Assembly: GCA_963712825.1 (NCBI GenBank)
Contig: CAVQJP010000023.1
Span: 186,001-250,000, forward strand
Direction of reading: 5' to 3'
Source: AP-15 sp963712825
GTDB taxonomy: Bacteria > Pseudomonadota > Alphaproteobacteria > ATCC43930 > CGMCC-115725
Length of the DNA: 64,000 nucleotides
Shown here: positions 56,667 through 64,000 of the stretch, piece by piece
How the letters are laid out: each line of letters begins with the position of its first letter
How positions within the stretch are numbered: the first letter of the stretch is position 1
Translations under genes and position numbers: made by a program
Notes under the pieces: generated by a model
What the model was told of the DNA's origin: nothing
The model's input: only the letters and a program-made list of their open reading frames with translations
Database searches by the model: none

Positions 56667-57103
56667 TGGCCAAAATCCCAAAAATTCTGCACTCGCACAT
56701 CGACACCGCCTTTCCGGCGAATGTGTGCCTGGTCGGCAGCGTGTTGCCGAGCGGGTTCGCCCAGATCACGCCGCGCGGCGGCACGATGGTCTACGACGAC
56801 GAGCACCTGGCGCTGTGGGAGCGCGGCAAGGGCTCGACCCACGCCAATTTGCGCGACGGCACCCAGCTGACGGTTTATTTCAGAAAGCCGCAACTGCGCG
56901 AGGAAGGGATTTTGCCCAAGGGCGGCATCGCCCGGTTCTACGGCCGCGCCAAGGTTTACAAATCGGGGCCGGTCTATGAGGAGGTGTGGCGCCGCCTGGT
57001 CCAGCCCGAAAAGGATCGCGACCCGCAAAAGCACGGCCACGCGGTGCTGATCGAGGTCGAGCGCGCCGAGGATCTCGACGGCGAGCCGCTCGCCCTCGAC
57101 TAG
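56663..57103 (+). CDS. pyridoxamine 5'-phosphate oxidase-family (split barrel) protein
   Basis: 146 residues with the flavin split-barrel fold: FPANVCLVGSVLPSGFAQITP, the loop MVYDDEHLALWERGKGSTHAN, LTVYFRKPQ, and ARFYGRAKVYKSGPVYEEVW. It probably binds FMN or a related cofactor; some members bind heme or F420. ATG 56663 overlaps the dioxygenase stop (ATGATG tandem; 56666 equally possible). Its position in the coupled trio suggests action on the same substrate path. Confidence 0.8.
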   Translation: MMAKIPKILHSHIDTAFPANVCLVGSVLPSGFAQITPRGGTMVYDDEHLALWERGKGSTHANLRDGTQLTVYFRKPQLREEGILPKGGIARFYGRAKVYKSGPVYEEVWRRLVQPEKDRDPQKHGHAVLIEVERAEDLDGEPLALD

Positions 57104-57516
57104 GCGTCGCCGCAGCGCGGAGGGCGGCCGATCGGGTCGCTTCATCGGATCCGACCGACCGAAGCCGGGCCGTGTCAAAATCCGGGCCGTGCGGCGTCCC
57201 GATCCGCTTTGCCCCGGGGCGCCCGCCGCTGACGCCGTTCTCGTAAACATATGCGACGGGGCGTCGAAATTCTTTACGCCTTGCGCGAAGACATGCGGTT
57301 TCGATCCCGCCCGCTCAGTTCATCCTAACGCCGCGCAAGGATTTCGGCCGCGTTTGGCCGCGCATTTTGCTTTGCAAAAAGCCGCCTGGAGGGAGACTTT
57401 CCGGAGACCCTCCCGTGTACGTTTGCCGTGGAAATTGTCGGTAATTCTTACAAACTCTTCGGCGCCTAGACCTTGTTAACCATTGAGACTATTTGCTTTC
57501 GCGGGCTTAAGCCGTT
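57104..57516. other. long gap upstream of the PEP-CTERM gene
   Basis: Apart from a sigma-54 promoter at its downstream end, this gap of about 410 bases (522 bp to the next start codon) shows no gene. It includes A+T-rich stretches near 57240-57290 and 57430-57500 and may contain binding sites for the enhancer-binding regulator; none is certain. Confidence 0.45.
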
Positions 57517-57532
57517 TGGCATTACATTTGCT
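57517..57532 (+). promoter_or_regulatory. sigma-54 (RpoN) promoter for the PEP-CTERM gene
   Basis: TGGCATTACATTTGCT matches the TGGCAyr-N4-TTGCw consensus with GG at -24 and GC at -12 in the required 10-bp spacing (C of GGC to TGC). Transcription would begin near 57543, leaving a leader of about 83 bases. PEP-CTERM genes are often controlled by the PrsK/PrsR-RpoN system, which fits. Confidence 0.75.
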
Positions 57533-57547
57533 TGAGAGTTCATAACG

Positions 57548-57563
57548 GCCGCATCGCTGCGGC
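57548..57563 (+). promoter_or_regulatory. short hairpin in the leader
   Basis: GCCGCATCGCTGCGGC forms a 6-bp stem with a 4-base loop in the predicted 5' leader of the PEP-CTERM gene, just after the expected start of transcription. It could stabilise the mRNA; no anti-Shine-Dalgarno pairing is evident. Confidence 0.35.
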
Positions 57564-57625
57564 AATGCTGGTTACGCTCGCGAGCGGCCAGTACTTTAGG
57601 GTTAGATTCGAAAGGAGCACTCTCT

Positions 57626-58387
57626 GTGACCGTCTCTGTTTTACGGCGTCTGGCACAGGCGACAGCGCTGGTTGCAATCGCGCTCGCCGCCGGGGCGGGT
57701 GCGGCAAAGGCCGATGTGGAAATCGATTTCGGCGCGCTGACGCCAACTCCGGGCGGATGCAGCTCGAGTTCGGGCGACGAAGGCCTCGTTTGCGCAAACG
57801 GGCAAACCTTCACCGCCAACGGCAGCACCTTCACCGCCACCGGCTACAGCGATACGTTCACGACGGCAACGGCGCTCACGCTGAAGCCGCTGACGAGCCC
57901 GCCCGGGCCGCCGACGAATTCGCTTGTGGAGAGCGGTCTTGGCGAAAACGCCGCCGGCCCACCGTCAGCCTGCACCGATGTGGCGAACAGTCCCAATACC
58001 AACGTTCACGACTGCGAGGTCGGTATTCACGCCTCGGTGGCAGTCGTCGCCTCGAAGGCGATCAGCGACGTGATCATCGGCTCGGTGCAAGGGCCCGAGG
58101 TGTTCCAGGTCTGGGCCGGTTCCGGCGGTGTTTCCTCTCTGACCGACCTGACGGGGAATTTGACACTGGCGACGTGCGACGTCGTCGACTCGAATGCCTG
58201 CCTGATCGGTCTACCGGCCGGCACTCTGGCTGTCGGGCTGTTGGACTTGCCGAATTCGGACATAACGATGCCGTCCGATACGACGCTTGTCGCCGTTTCG
58301 CAACTCGCAGTTCCCGAGCCCGCCAGCTTGGCGCTGCTCGGCACCGCGCTGTTTGGCCTGGGTCTGCTCCGCCGCCGGCGGAGCTAG
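57626..58387 (+). CDS. PEP-CTERM sorting-domain exported protein
   Basis: 253 residues: a signal peptide (hydrophobic about 10-27, ending AKADV), a low-complexity Thr/Ser/Gly-rich body, and a C-terminal PEP-CTERM tripartite signal (VPEPASLALLGTALFGLGL followed by LRRRRS). Such proteins are processed by an exosortase and placed in the extracellular matrix. GAAAGGAG precedes GTG 57626. The stop codon TAG lies at the left boundary of the IS insertion. Exosortase genes are not in the window. Confidence 0.88.
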   Translation: MTVSVLRRLAQATALVAIALAAGAGAAKADVEIDFGALTPTPGGCSSSSGDEGLVCANGQTFTANGSTFTATGYSDTFTTATALTLKPLTSPPGPPTNSLVESGLGENAAGPPSACTDVANSPNTNVHDCEVGIHASVAVVASKAISDVIIGSVQGPEVFQVWAGSGGVSSLTDLTGNLTLATCDVVDSNACLIGLPAGTLAVGLLDLPNSDITMPSDTTLVAVSQLAVPEPASLALLGTALFGLGLLRRRRS

Positions 58388-58944
58388 CAGGGTGCTGAAA
58401 AAATGCTGATTTTAGGCGCTCTGGCCTTCGCAGCGATGGGTATTGCAGGGGCGGGCGGGCTTTTGCGGCAGGTCGCATTGGACGCCGACCAGGGCGGCAG
58501 TAGCGCGTCGGATGTGCGCCGGCTCATGGACAACAATGCCTTGACTTGGTCTTGCGACAGCACCGCGGCGAGAAACTGGGCCGCCACATCGCCCTCCAGC
58601 AGCCGGTCGCGGTTCTTGGTGAAGGTGGTGGCGTCCCATACCGGGTCCTCGATGCCGAGGCCGACAAACCAGCGGAACAACAGATCATGGTCGATCCGCG
58701 CGACCAGCTGTCGCTCCGAACGGATCGAATAGAACGCTTGCAGCAGCAAGGCGCGCAGCAGCCGCTCCGGCGGGATCAACTCGCGGCCGAGCGGCGAATA
58801 GAGCGTTTGAAACGCGCCAGACAGCGATTTGAGCGCGGCATTGGCAATCGCACGAATCACCCGCAGCGGGTGATCCGCCCGGATCCGCTTCTCAAGGTCT
58901 ATGTAGCTGAAAAGGCTGCCGTAAATCGTATCATCGCCGCGCAT
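58384..58944 (-). pseudogene. decayed transposase (IS5/IS1182-like)
   Basis: About 186 residues. The N-terminal half matches the InsH/DUF772 type (MRGDDTIYGSLFSYIDLEKR, HPLRVIRAI, ERLLRALLLQAFYSIRSE, WFVGLGIEDPVWDATTFTKN). After the segment around QDQVKALLS the catalytic DDE part is missing and the rest does not resemble a transposase. The protein is therefore inactive. It fills the 625-bp element at 58388-59012. Confidence 0.8.
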
Positions 58945-59012
58945 CGTCACCCCCTTCCCCCACCCCAAGGGATCACAATGCGCAAATTTCGCCACCCTTT
59001 TTCAGCAGCCTG
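58388..59012. mobile_element. 625-bp internally deleted insertion sequence with terminal inverted repeats
   Basis: Ends CAGGGTGCTGAAAAA (58388-58402) and the complement of CAGGCTGCTGAAAAA (58998-59012) are inverted repeats with one mismatch. It is flanked by CTAG (58384-58387) on the left and CTAA (59013-59016) on the right, both of the YTAR type used as 4-bp targets by IS5-group elements; they are not identical. The inner gene is a truncated transposase, so the element is a non-autonomous remnant. Confidence 0.75.
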
Positions 59013-59055
59013 CTAACGGTGCGGATCAGACAGATAATACAAACCATCTCTCTCT

Positions 59056-59136
59056 GTCGTCGCCCCGCGAAAGGGGGGGTCCAGGGCCGCGAGCACGGAA
59101 TTGGCTACCCTGGGTGCCCGCCTTCGCGGGCATGAC
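59056..59136. repeat. REP/BIME-like palindromic repeat
   Basis: Two imperfectly paired arms (about 59056-59087 with CGCCCCGCGAAAGG, and 59108-59136 with CCCGCCTTCGCGGGCATGAC) form a hairpin. The CCGCGAAAG...CTTCGCGGG type is a very common extragenic palindrome in alphaproteobacterial genomes. It may help to end the preceding transcript or be a relic of a transposable repeat. Confidence 0.65.
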
Positions 59137-59257
59137 GGAAGAAGATGGCGTCACCAAATGTCTAATTTATACCACCAGTTAGCAACAAAGTCCCCATCTG
59201 CGGATTGCTGGGCCGCAAATGATGCGCGGCATTCGGCAAGCAAGCCTGGGGGGTGCT

Positions 59258-60991
59258 TCAAGAATGCGGCAAAGCCCGCGAGCTCCGCTGCGCGGCGGCC
59301 GCCGGTTCGGGCGCGCGGATCGGAGCAGCGCCGGATGCGGGGAGGTCGGCGGCGGAGGGCAGGGTTCTGACGGCGAGCTTGTCGCGCTTGCCGCGGATTT
59401 CGATCTCGTGGCTGGGGAAGGCCGAGAGGTCGCCCCCGGCGCGCCCCACCACCGTTTCCGAGACGACGAGCTCGCAGCCATATTCCTTGGTCAGCTCTTC
59501 GAGCCGGCTGGCGGTATTGACCGCGTCGCCGATCGCGGTGATCGACGAGGTCCCGCCGTAACCCATCTCGCCGATGATGATCGGCCCCGCATGGATGCCG
59601 ATGCCGATGCGCAGCGGCTGGTCGATTTCGCCGGTCAGCGACGTGTTCAGCTCGGTCATCCGCTGCGAGATCAGCCGGGCGGCGGCGAGCGCGCCGCGGC
59701 AGCCCTCCTCGGCGCCGCTGTCGATGCCGAACAAGGCCATGACCCCGTCGCCGAGAAACTTGTCGACGCGCCCGCCGGTGCTCTCGACCGAGCGCCCGAC
59801 CGCGGCGAAATAGCGGTTCAGGATGAACACGACGTCATAGGGCAACCGTCCCTCGGAGAGCGCGGTGAAACCGCGGATGTCGGTGAACATGATCGCGATC
59901 TCGCGCTCGCTGCCCTGCGCGACATCGACCCGGCGATAGCCGTCCCTGGCAAAGGCGAAGGCCGGCAGCAGCGGCGTCACCTCGACCGCACCCTTTGGCC
60001 GCAATTGGCAGGCGAGCCGGACATTGGGCGTGGCGCCGATGCGTCGCAGAATCCGCCGCTCGCTCTCGCCGGGCGGATCGAGGCTGCCGAGGTCGCCGCG
60101 CACCCGCACACGACAGGTCGAGCAGCGTCCACGGCCGCCGCAGATATGGGCGTGCGGGATGCCGGCGCTGCGGCTCGCTTCGAGCACGCTGGTGCCGGGC
60201 GTCACCTCGACAAAGCGGCCGTCCGGGTAGGCGATGCGGACGAGGCCGTGGCGGCGCCGCCACAGGCGGCGGCCGAGCCGCGCCAGCAACACCGCCGCGA
60301 CCAAGCCGCCGAACACCCAGCTGAGACTGCGCGCGATCTGGTCGAGGCTCTGCTGCGCCGCCGGCGACGGCAGCCTCATATAGGCAAAGGCCTGGTGGGC
60401 CCAGGCGGGGTCGGCGGCAAGGGCGGCGACCTGGCGCCCGGCCTCGGTCACCCCGAGCAGCGACAGCACCGGCACCAGCACCGCGCCGACCAGCGCCGCC
60501 GGTTGCAGCTGGGCGTACCACGGCCTGACCTTGAGCCAGAAATGCAGACCGAGCATCGCATGCGACCAGGCGACGACCAGGGTCGCCATCTGCTGCACCC
60601 CGGCCCAAGGCGAATGGACAAAGTAAATCCAAAGTAAATAGGAGTAATACAGATCGTAGGTGCCGAAGAACTCGTCGGAAACGCGGGTTGCGACGACGTG
60701 GCGGACGAGCAGGATCGGGATCGCGAAACCGAGCACGATCTGGGTCAATTCGCCGGTGCGAAGACGGATCGTGCGCCGTTCCCACAACGCCCACAGCGCC
60801 AAAGCGAAATGGACGAGAAAGGCGCCGTAGAGCAGCGCCAAGGCCGGCGCGAGCGACCAGAACCAGACGACCCAGCCCAACACCCGGTCCATCGCGCCGA
60901 GCGAGACCAGGCCGAGGGCATGGTTCGAGAGATGCATCGTCACATAGGCGAGCATCACCAGTCCCGAACAAAGCCGCGCTCGCCGTATCAT
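59258..60991 (-). CDS. membrane-bound class III adenylate/guanylate cyclase with 2Fe-2S ferredoxin domain
   Basis: 577 residues in three parts. Residues 1-240 hold about six helices with several His (H20, H24, H61, H98, H144, H150), perhaps haem ligands. Residues 250-345 form a plant-type ferredoxin with ligands Cys284, Cys290, Cys293 (HICGGRGRCSTC) and Cys328. Residues 360-545 are a class III cyclase with metal Asp371 (FTDIRGFT) and Asp415 (FLGDGVMALFG), Lys411, and Asn492/Arg496 (VNTASR). The residues around Lys411 and Thr485 suggest ATP as substrate. Cyclase output is likely linked to membrane redox state. ATG 60991 starts MIRRARLCSG. Confidence 0.88.
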   Translation of the reverse strand: MIRRARLCSGLVMLAYVTMHLSNHALGLVSLGAMDRVLGWVVWFWSLAPALALLYGAFLVHFALALWALWERRTIRLRTGELTQIVLGFAIPILLVRHVVATRVSDEFFGTYDLYYSYLLWIYFVHSPWAGVQQMATLVVAWSHAMLGLHFWLKVRPWYAQLQPAALVGAVLVPVLSLLGVTEAGRQVAALAADPAWAHQAFAYMRLPSPAAQQSLDQIARSLSWVFGGLVAAVLLARLGRRLWRRRHGLVRIAYPDGRFVEVTPGTSVLEASRSAGIPHAHICGGRGRCSTCRVRVRGDLGSLDPPGESERRILRRIGATPNVRLACQLRPKGAVEVTPLLPAFAFARDGYRRVDVAQGSEREIAIMFTDIRGFTALSEGRLPYDVVFILNRYFAAVGRSVESTGGRVDKFLGDGVMALFGIDSGAEEGCRGALAAARLISQRMTELNTSLTGEIDQPLRIGIGIHAGPIIIGEMGYGGTSSITAIGDAVNTASRLEELTKEYGCELVVSETVVGRAGGDLSAFPSHEIEIRGKRDKLAVRTLPSAADLPASGAAPIRAPEPAAAAQRSSRALPHS

Positions 60992-61150
60992 CGAAGGCCG
61001 CCCGGGGCAGGGTGCGGTGCGTCGCCTCCGGCCGCGACGGCGTCCCGGCCGGGCCATGCGCCGATGCGTCTCGCCGCTGCGCCGTTGCGCCGCAATGCGC
61101 GCGCCGCCCGGTTGTGGCAAAAGAACGCCGCCATGCTAGGGGTCCGCTCT

Positions 61151-62113
61151 ATGCTGGATATCCGCCATCTGGTCAAACATTTCGGCCCGCTGATCGCGGT
61201 CAACGGCGTGTCGTTCGCCGTCGAGCGCGGCGAGGTGCTGGGGTTTCTCGGCCCCAACGGCGCCGGCAAGTCGACGACGATGAAGATGATCACCGGGTTT
61301 GTGGCGCCGGATGCCGGGACCGCCGTGATCTGCGGCCACGACATCCTCGAAGCACCAATCGCCGCGAAACGGTGCATCGGCTACCTGCCGGAGGGGGCGC
61401 CCGCCTACCCGGACATGACGCCGGCCGAGTTTCTCGACTTTATCGCCCACATCCGCGGCTTTTCCGGCCGCGAGGCAAAGCGGCGCATCGGCCGCATCGT
61501 CGAGACGATCCACATCGCCGAGGTCATGCACCAGCCGATCGACACCCTGTCCAAGGGCTATCGCCGCCGGGTCGGGGTCGCTCAGGCATTGCTGCACGAC
61601 CCGCAGGTGCTGATCCTCGACGAGCCGACCGACGGGCTCGACCCCAACCAGAAATACGAGATGCGCAAGATCATCGACGAGATGCGCCCGAACAAGGCGA
61701 TCGTGATCTCGACCCACCTGCTCGAAGAGGTCGAGGCGGTGTGCAGCCGGGCGATCATCATCGCGCATGGCCGCATCCTCGCCGACGCGACGCCGGGGGA
61801 ATTGGCGCGCCGCTCGCGCCGTCACAATGCGGTGCGGCTGGTCGCGAGCGGTGCCGCACCCGAGCAATTGCGCGCCGAGTTGCTGCGGCTGCCGGCGGTG
61901 GCGTCGGTCGAGGCGGTCAGGGACGGCGACGGCGAGGGGCTGCTGATCTTTCCGCGCGACGGCGAAGACACCGTCGCCGACGTTGCCGACCTCGCCCGCG
62001 CCCATCGCTGGCAGGTCACGTTGCTGCGGGTCGAGCACGGCCGGCTCGACGACGTCTTTCGCGACATCACCACAGCACCCCCCGAACCCGTCGCTCTTCC
62101 GGCCGTGGCCTGA
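61151..62113 (+). CDS. ABC-2 type transporter ATPase (GldA/CcmA-like)
   Basis: 320 residues. Walker A GPNGAGKST, Q-loop YLPEGAPAYPDM, signature LSKGYRRRVGVAQAL, Walker B VLILDEPTDGLDP and H-loop ISTHLLEE are complete; a C-terminal accessory domain follows (about 230-320). The first open frame runs from further upstream but ATG 61151 gives the family start MLDIRHLVKHFG. It heads a set of three genes that matches the Gld-like ABC exporters widespread in proteobacteria, where the function is mostly unknown. Confidence 0.88.
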   Translation: MLDIRHLVKHFGPLIAVNGVSFAVERGEVLGFLGPNGAGKSTTMKMITGFVAPDAGTAVICGHDILEAPIAAKRCIGYLPEGAPAYPDMTPAEFLDFIAHIRGFSGREAKRRIGRIVETIHIAEVMHQPIDTLSKGYRRRVGVAQALLHDPQVLILDEPTDGLDPNQKYEMRKIIDEMRPNKAIVISTHLLEEVEAVCSRAIIIAHGRILADATPGELARRSRRHNAVRLVASGAAPEQLRAELLRLPAVASVEAVRDGDGEGLLIFPRDGEDTVADVADLARAHRWQVTLLRVEHGRLDDVFRDITTAPPEPVALPAVA

Positions 62114-62123
62114 GCCCTCGGCG

Positions 62124-62858
62124 ATGCGCAACACCCTGATCATCTTTCGGCGCGAGTTCGTCAGCTATTTCACGACGCCGCTCGCCTACGTGTTTATCGT
62201 CATCTTTCTGGTGATGGCGGGGATGCTGACATTTTTCGTCGGCAACTTCTTTGGCCGCGGGCAGGCCGATCTGCAGCCGTTTTTCGCGTTTCATCCGTGG
62301 CTCTACCTCGTGCTGATCCCGGCCTTGTCGATGCGGCTGTGGGCCGAGGAGCGCCGGTCCGGCACGATCGAGCTGTTCCTGACCCTGCCGATCCGGATGA
62401 CCGAGGCGGTCGTCGGAAAATTCCTCGCCGCCTGGTGCTTTGCCGGTGTGGCGCTGGCGCTGACCTTTCCGTTCTGGCTGACGGTCAACTTTCTCGGCCA
62501 TCCCGACAACGGCGTGATCCTGGCGAGCTATATCGGTAGCTGGCTGATGGCGGGCGCCTTGCTCGCGGTCGGCGCCTTTGTCTCGGCGGCAACCAAGAAC
62601 CAGGTCATCGCCTTTGTCGTGACCGCCGCCCTTGCCTTTGTCTTCACCGCGGCGGGTTCGCCGGCGGTGCTTGGCGCGTTGCAGGGCTGGGCGCCGCAAT
62701 GGCTGATCGACGCCTGCGCGCAACTGAGCTTTATCGCCCATTTCAGCTCGATCACCCGCGGCGTCATCGATGTCCGCGACGTCGCCTATTTCGTGTCGGT
62801 CATGATCGCGTTTCTGTTCGCCAACGCGATTCTGGTCGACCTCGAAAAAGCCGAGTAG
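62124..62858 (+). CDS. ABC-2 type permease (GldF-like)
   Basis: 244 residues with six transmembrane helices. The N-terminal segment MRNTLIIFRREFVSYFTTPLAYVF and the later ALSMRLWAEERRSGTIELFLTLPIRMTEAV match ABC-2 permeases of the GldF/NosY kind. It follows the ATPase by 10 bp and precedes the GldG-like protein, so the three act as one transporter. Confidence 0.87.
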   Translation: MRNTLIIFRREFVSYFTTPLAYVFIVIFLVMAGMLTFFVGNFFGRGQADLQPFFAFHPWLYLVLIPALSMRLWAEERRSGTIELFLTLPIRMTEAVVGKFLAAWCFAGVALALTFPFWLTVNFLGHPDNGVILASYIGSWLMAGALLAVGAFVSAATKNQVIAFVVTAALAFVFTAAGSPAVLGALQGWAPQWLIDACAQLSFIAHFSSITRGVIDVRDVAYFVSVMIAFLFANAILVDLEKAE

Positions 62859-62879
62859 CACGCCGAGAAACAGTCCGAG

Positions 62880-64000
62880 ATGACCTCTTCCGATCCCGCC
62901 CGCGGTTTTTTTGCCTCGCGTCGAGCGACGGCGGTGGCAGCCCTCGTCTGCATTGCGCTGTTGCTGATCGCGGCCAACATTGTGATCGGCCGCTGGCTCA
63001 ACGTCGGGCTCGACCTGACCGCCGACCACCTCTACACCCTCTCGCCCGGCACGTTGCACACGCTCGCCCATATCGACGAGCCGATCACACTGCGCTTTTA
63101 CTATTCGAACCGGCTCGGCAACGAGGTCCCGGCTTACGGTGTCTATGCCCAGCGTGTGCGCGAGCTGCTCGACCAGTATGTCGCGGCGGCGCACGGCAAG
63201 CTCCGCCTCGAAACCTACGACCCGCAGCCGTTCTCGAATGTCGAGGACCGGGCGATGGCGTTCGGGTTGCAGGCGGTGCCGCTCGACCGCGAGGGCGACC
63301 ACGTCTATTTCGGTCTCGCCGCGACCAATTCGACCGACGACCAGCAGGTCATCCCGTTCTTTTCACCCGAGCGCGAGCGCTTTCTCGAATACGATTTGAC
63401 CAAGCTCGTCCATTCTCTGGCGTTCCCCAAAAAGACCGTCGTCGGGTTGATCAGCTCGCTGCCGTTGCAGGGCGACATGATGGCGGCGATGCAGGGCCGG
63501 CCGACCCAGCCGATGGCGGTGCTCGAGCAATTGCAGCAGCTCGACAAGGTCGACACCCTCGGCGCCGACCTCGACGCCATCCCGGCCGATGTCGACGTGC
63601 TGATGCTGGTGCAGCCGCAAAACCTGCCGCCCAAGACCTTGTTCGCAATCGACCAGTTTGTGCTCCGGGGCGGCAAGGCGCTGGTCTTCGTCGACCCGCA
63701 TTCCGAGCTTCAGGCGGCGCAGCCGAGCCAGACGAACCCGCCCGGCTCGCCGACCGCAAGCAACCTCGCGCCGCTGTTCAAATCGTGGGGCTTCGAGATG
63801 CTGCCCAATGTCGTCGCCGGCGACCGGCGCGACGCGCAGCAGGTCAGTGTGCCGACGCCTGGACATGGCGACGAGCCGCTCGACTACATCGCCTGGCTCG
63901 ACCTGAAACCCGCGAACCTCAACCGCAACGACATGATCACGGCCGATCTGAGCCACATCACGATGGCCTCGGCCGGCATCCTCGAAAAGCTGCCCGGCGC
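62880..64000 (+). CDS. GldG-like ABC transporter auxiliary protein, 3' end outside window
   Basis: At least 373 residues. An N-terminal helix (about 16-38) precedes the DUF4350/GldG-type periplasmic domain (segments DLTADHLYTLSPGTLHTL, IDEPITLRFYYSNRLG, LLDQYVAAAHGKLRLETYDP, VDVLMLVQPQNLPPKTLFAIDQFVLRGGKALVFVDPHSE). In complete systems it is followed by another helix and often by a DUF4340 protein. It runs past the window end. The ATG at 62880 is preceded by a weak site. Confidence 0.87.
   Translation, partial: MTSSDPARGFFASRRATAVAALVCIALLLIAANIVIGRWLNVGLDLTADHLYTLSPGTLHTLAHIDEPITLRFYYSNRLGNEVPAYGVYAQRVRELLDQYVAAAHGKLRLETYDPQPFSNVEDRAMAFGLQAVPLDREGDHVYFGLAATNSTDDQQVIPFFSPERERFLEYDLTKLVHSLAFPKKTVVGLISSLPLQGDMMAAMQGRPTQPMAVLEQLQQLDKVDTLGADLDAIPADVDVLMLVQPQNLPPKTLFAIDQFVLRGGKALVFVDPHSELQAAQPSQTNPPGSPTASNLAPLFKSWGFEMLPNVVAGDRRDAQQVSVPTPGHGDEPLDYIAWLDLKPANLNRNDMITADLSHITMASAGILEKLPG

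Overview
The window is a G+C-rich, densely coded bacterial chromosome segment. Gene content and order point to an alphaproteobacterium, probably close to Rhodospirillales. The main signs are the chain fabG-acpP-fabF-mltG-yicC, the opposed chain lptF-lptG-lptD-surA-pdxA-rsmA, then pepA-holC-ndk, and the fdxA-carD neighbourhood. Start codons are often GTG or TTG and many genes overlap by 1-4 bases. No rRNA, tRNA, CRISPR array or prophage was seen. The species is not identified from sequence alone.

Layout. 1-4341: fatty-acid synthesis and cell-wall genes on the plus strand (fabG partial, acpP, fabF, mltG, yicC). 4429-8446: three genes that break the usual yicC-gmk-rsmA order: an archaeal-type CMP-kinase-like protein, a secreted type I phosphodiesterase-like protein and a GT87-like membrane glycosyltransferase. 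8537-16486: the minus-strand LPS-export and maturation operon lptF-lptG-lptD-surA-pdxA-rsmA, in which pdxA carries an apparent one-base frameshift. 16628-25036: an ArnT-like glycosyltransferase, pepA-holC-ndk, an O-antigen-ligase-like protein, an LLM oxidoreductase, an SMR-type carrier and a GT-B-like glycosyltransferase. 25205-27629: TerB-like protein, ferredoxin, CarD and a metallophosphoesterase whose metal ligands are mostly gone. 27656-32389: two short-chain dehydrogenases, an orphan sugar-type ABC ATPase and a ClC channel with CBS domains. 32471-35930: a three-gene ABC exporter whose ATPase carries a C-terminal cyclic-nucleotide-binding domain. 36027-43347: a beta-propeller protein with an apparent 3' frameshift, an enolase-superfamily enzyme and an RND efflux adaptor/pump pair. 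43375-50961: a cysteine-rich secreted protein, a palindromic repeat, a MmgE/PrpD protein, an enoyl-CoA hydratase, a large SWIM-SNF2 helicase and a VapBC pair. 51258-57103: a family-6 DNA glycosylase and a set of amide hydrolases (AspA/AstE-like, ArgE-like, N-formylglutamate amidohydrolase) with a HAD protein, a 2-oxoglutarate-type dioxygenase and a flavin split-barrel protein. 57517-59012: a PEP-CTERM protein behind a sigma-54 promoter, with a decayed IS inserted at its stop codon. 59258-60991: a membrane cyclase with a built-in 2Fe-2S ferredoxin domain. 61151-64000: a Gld-like ABC transporter, cut by the window edge.

How the genes fit together. Much of the window serves the envelope: LPS transport (LptFGD), outer-membrane protein folding (SurA), peptidoglycan (MltG), glycan building and ligation, and several exporters. 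Two features suggest nucleotide signalling: the ferredoxin-linked class III cyclase, and the ABC ATPase whose cyclic-nucleotide pocket still has its conserved Glu and Arg. A link between them is a hypothesis only. The most unusual items are the cyclic-nucleotide-domain ABC exporter, the redox-linked cyclase, the degenerate phosphatase beside CarD, the hydrolase-dioxygenase-flavin trio with overlapping genes, and the sigma-54 PEP-CTERM locus with the IS at its stop codon.
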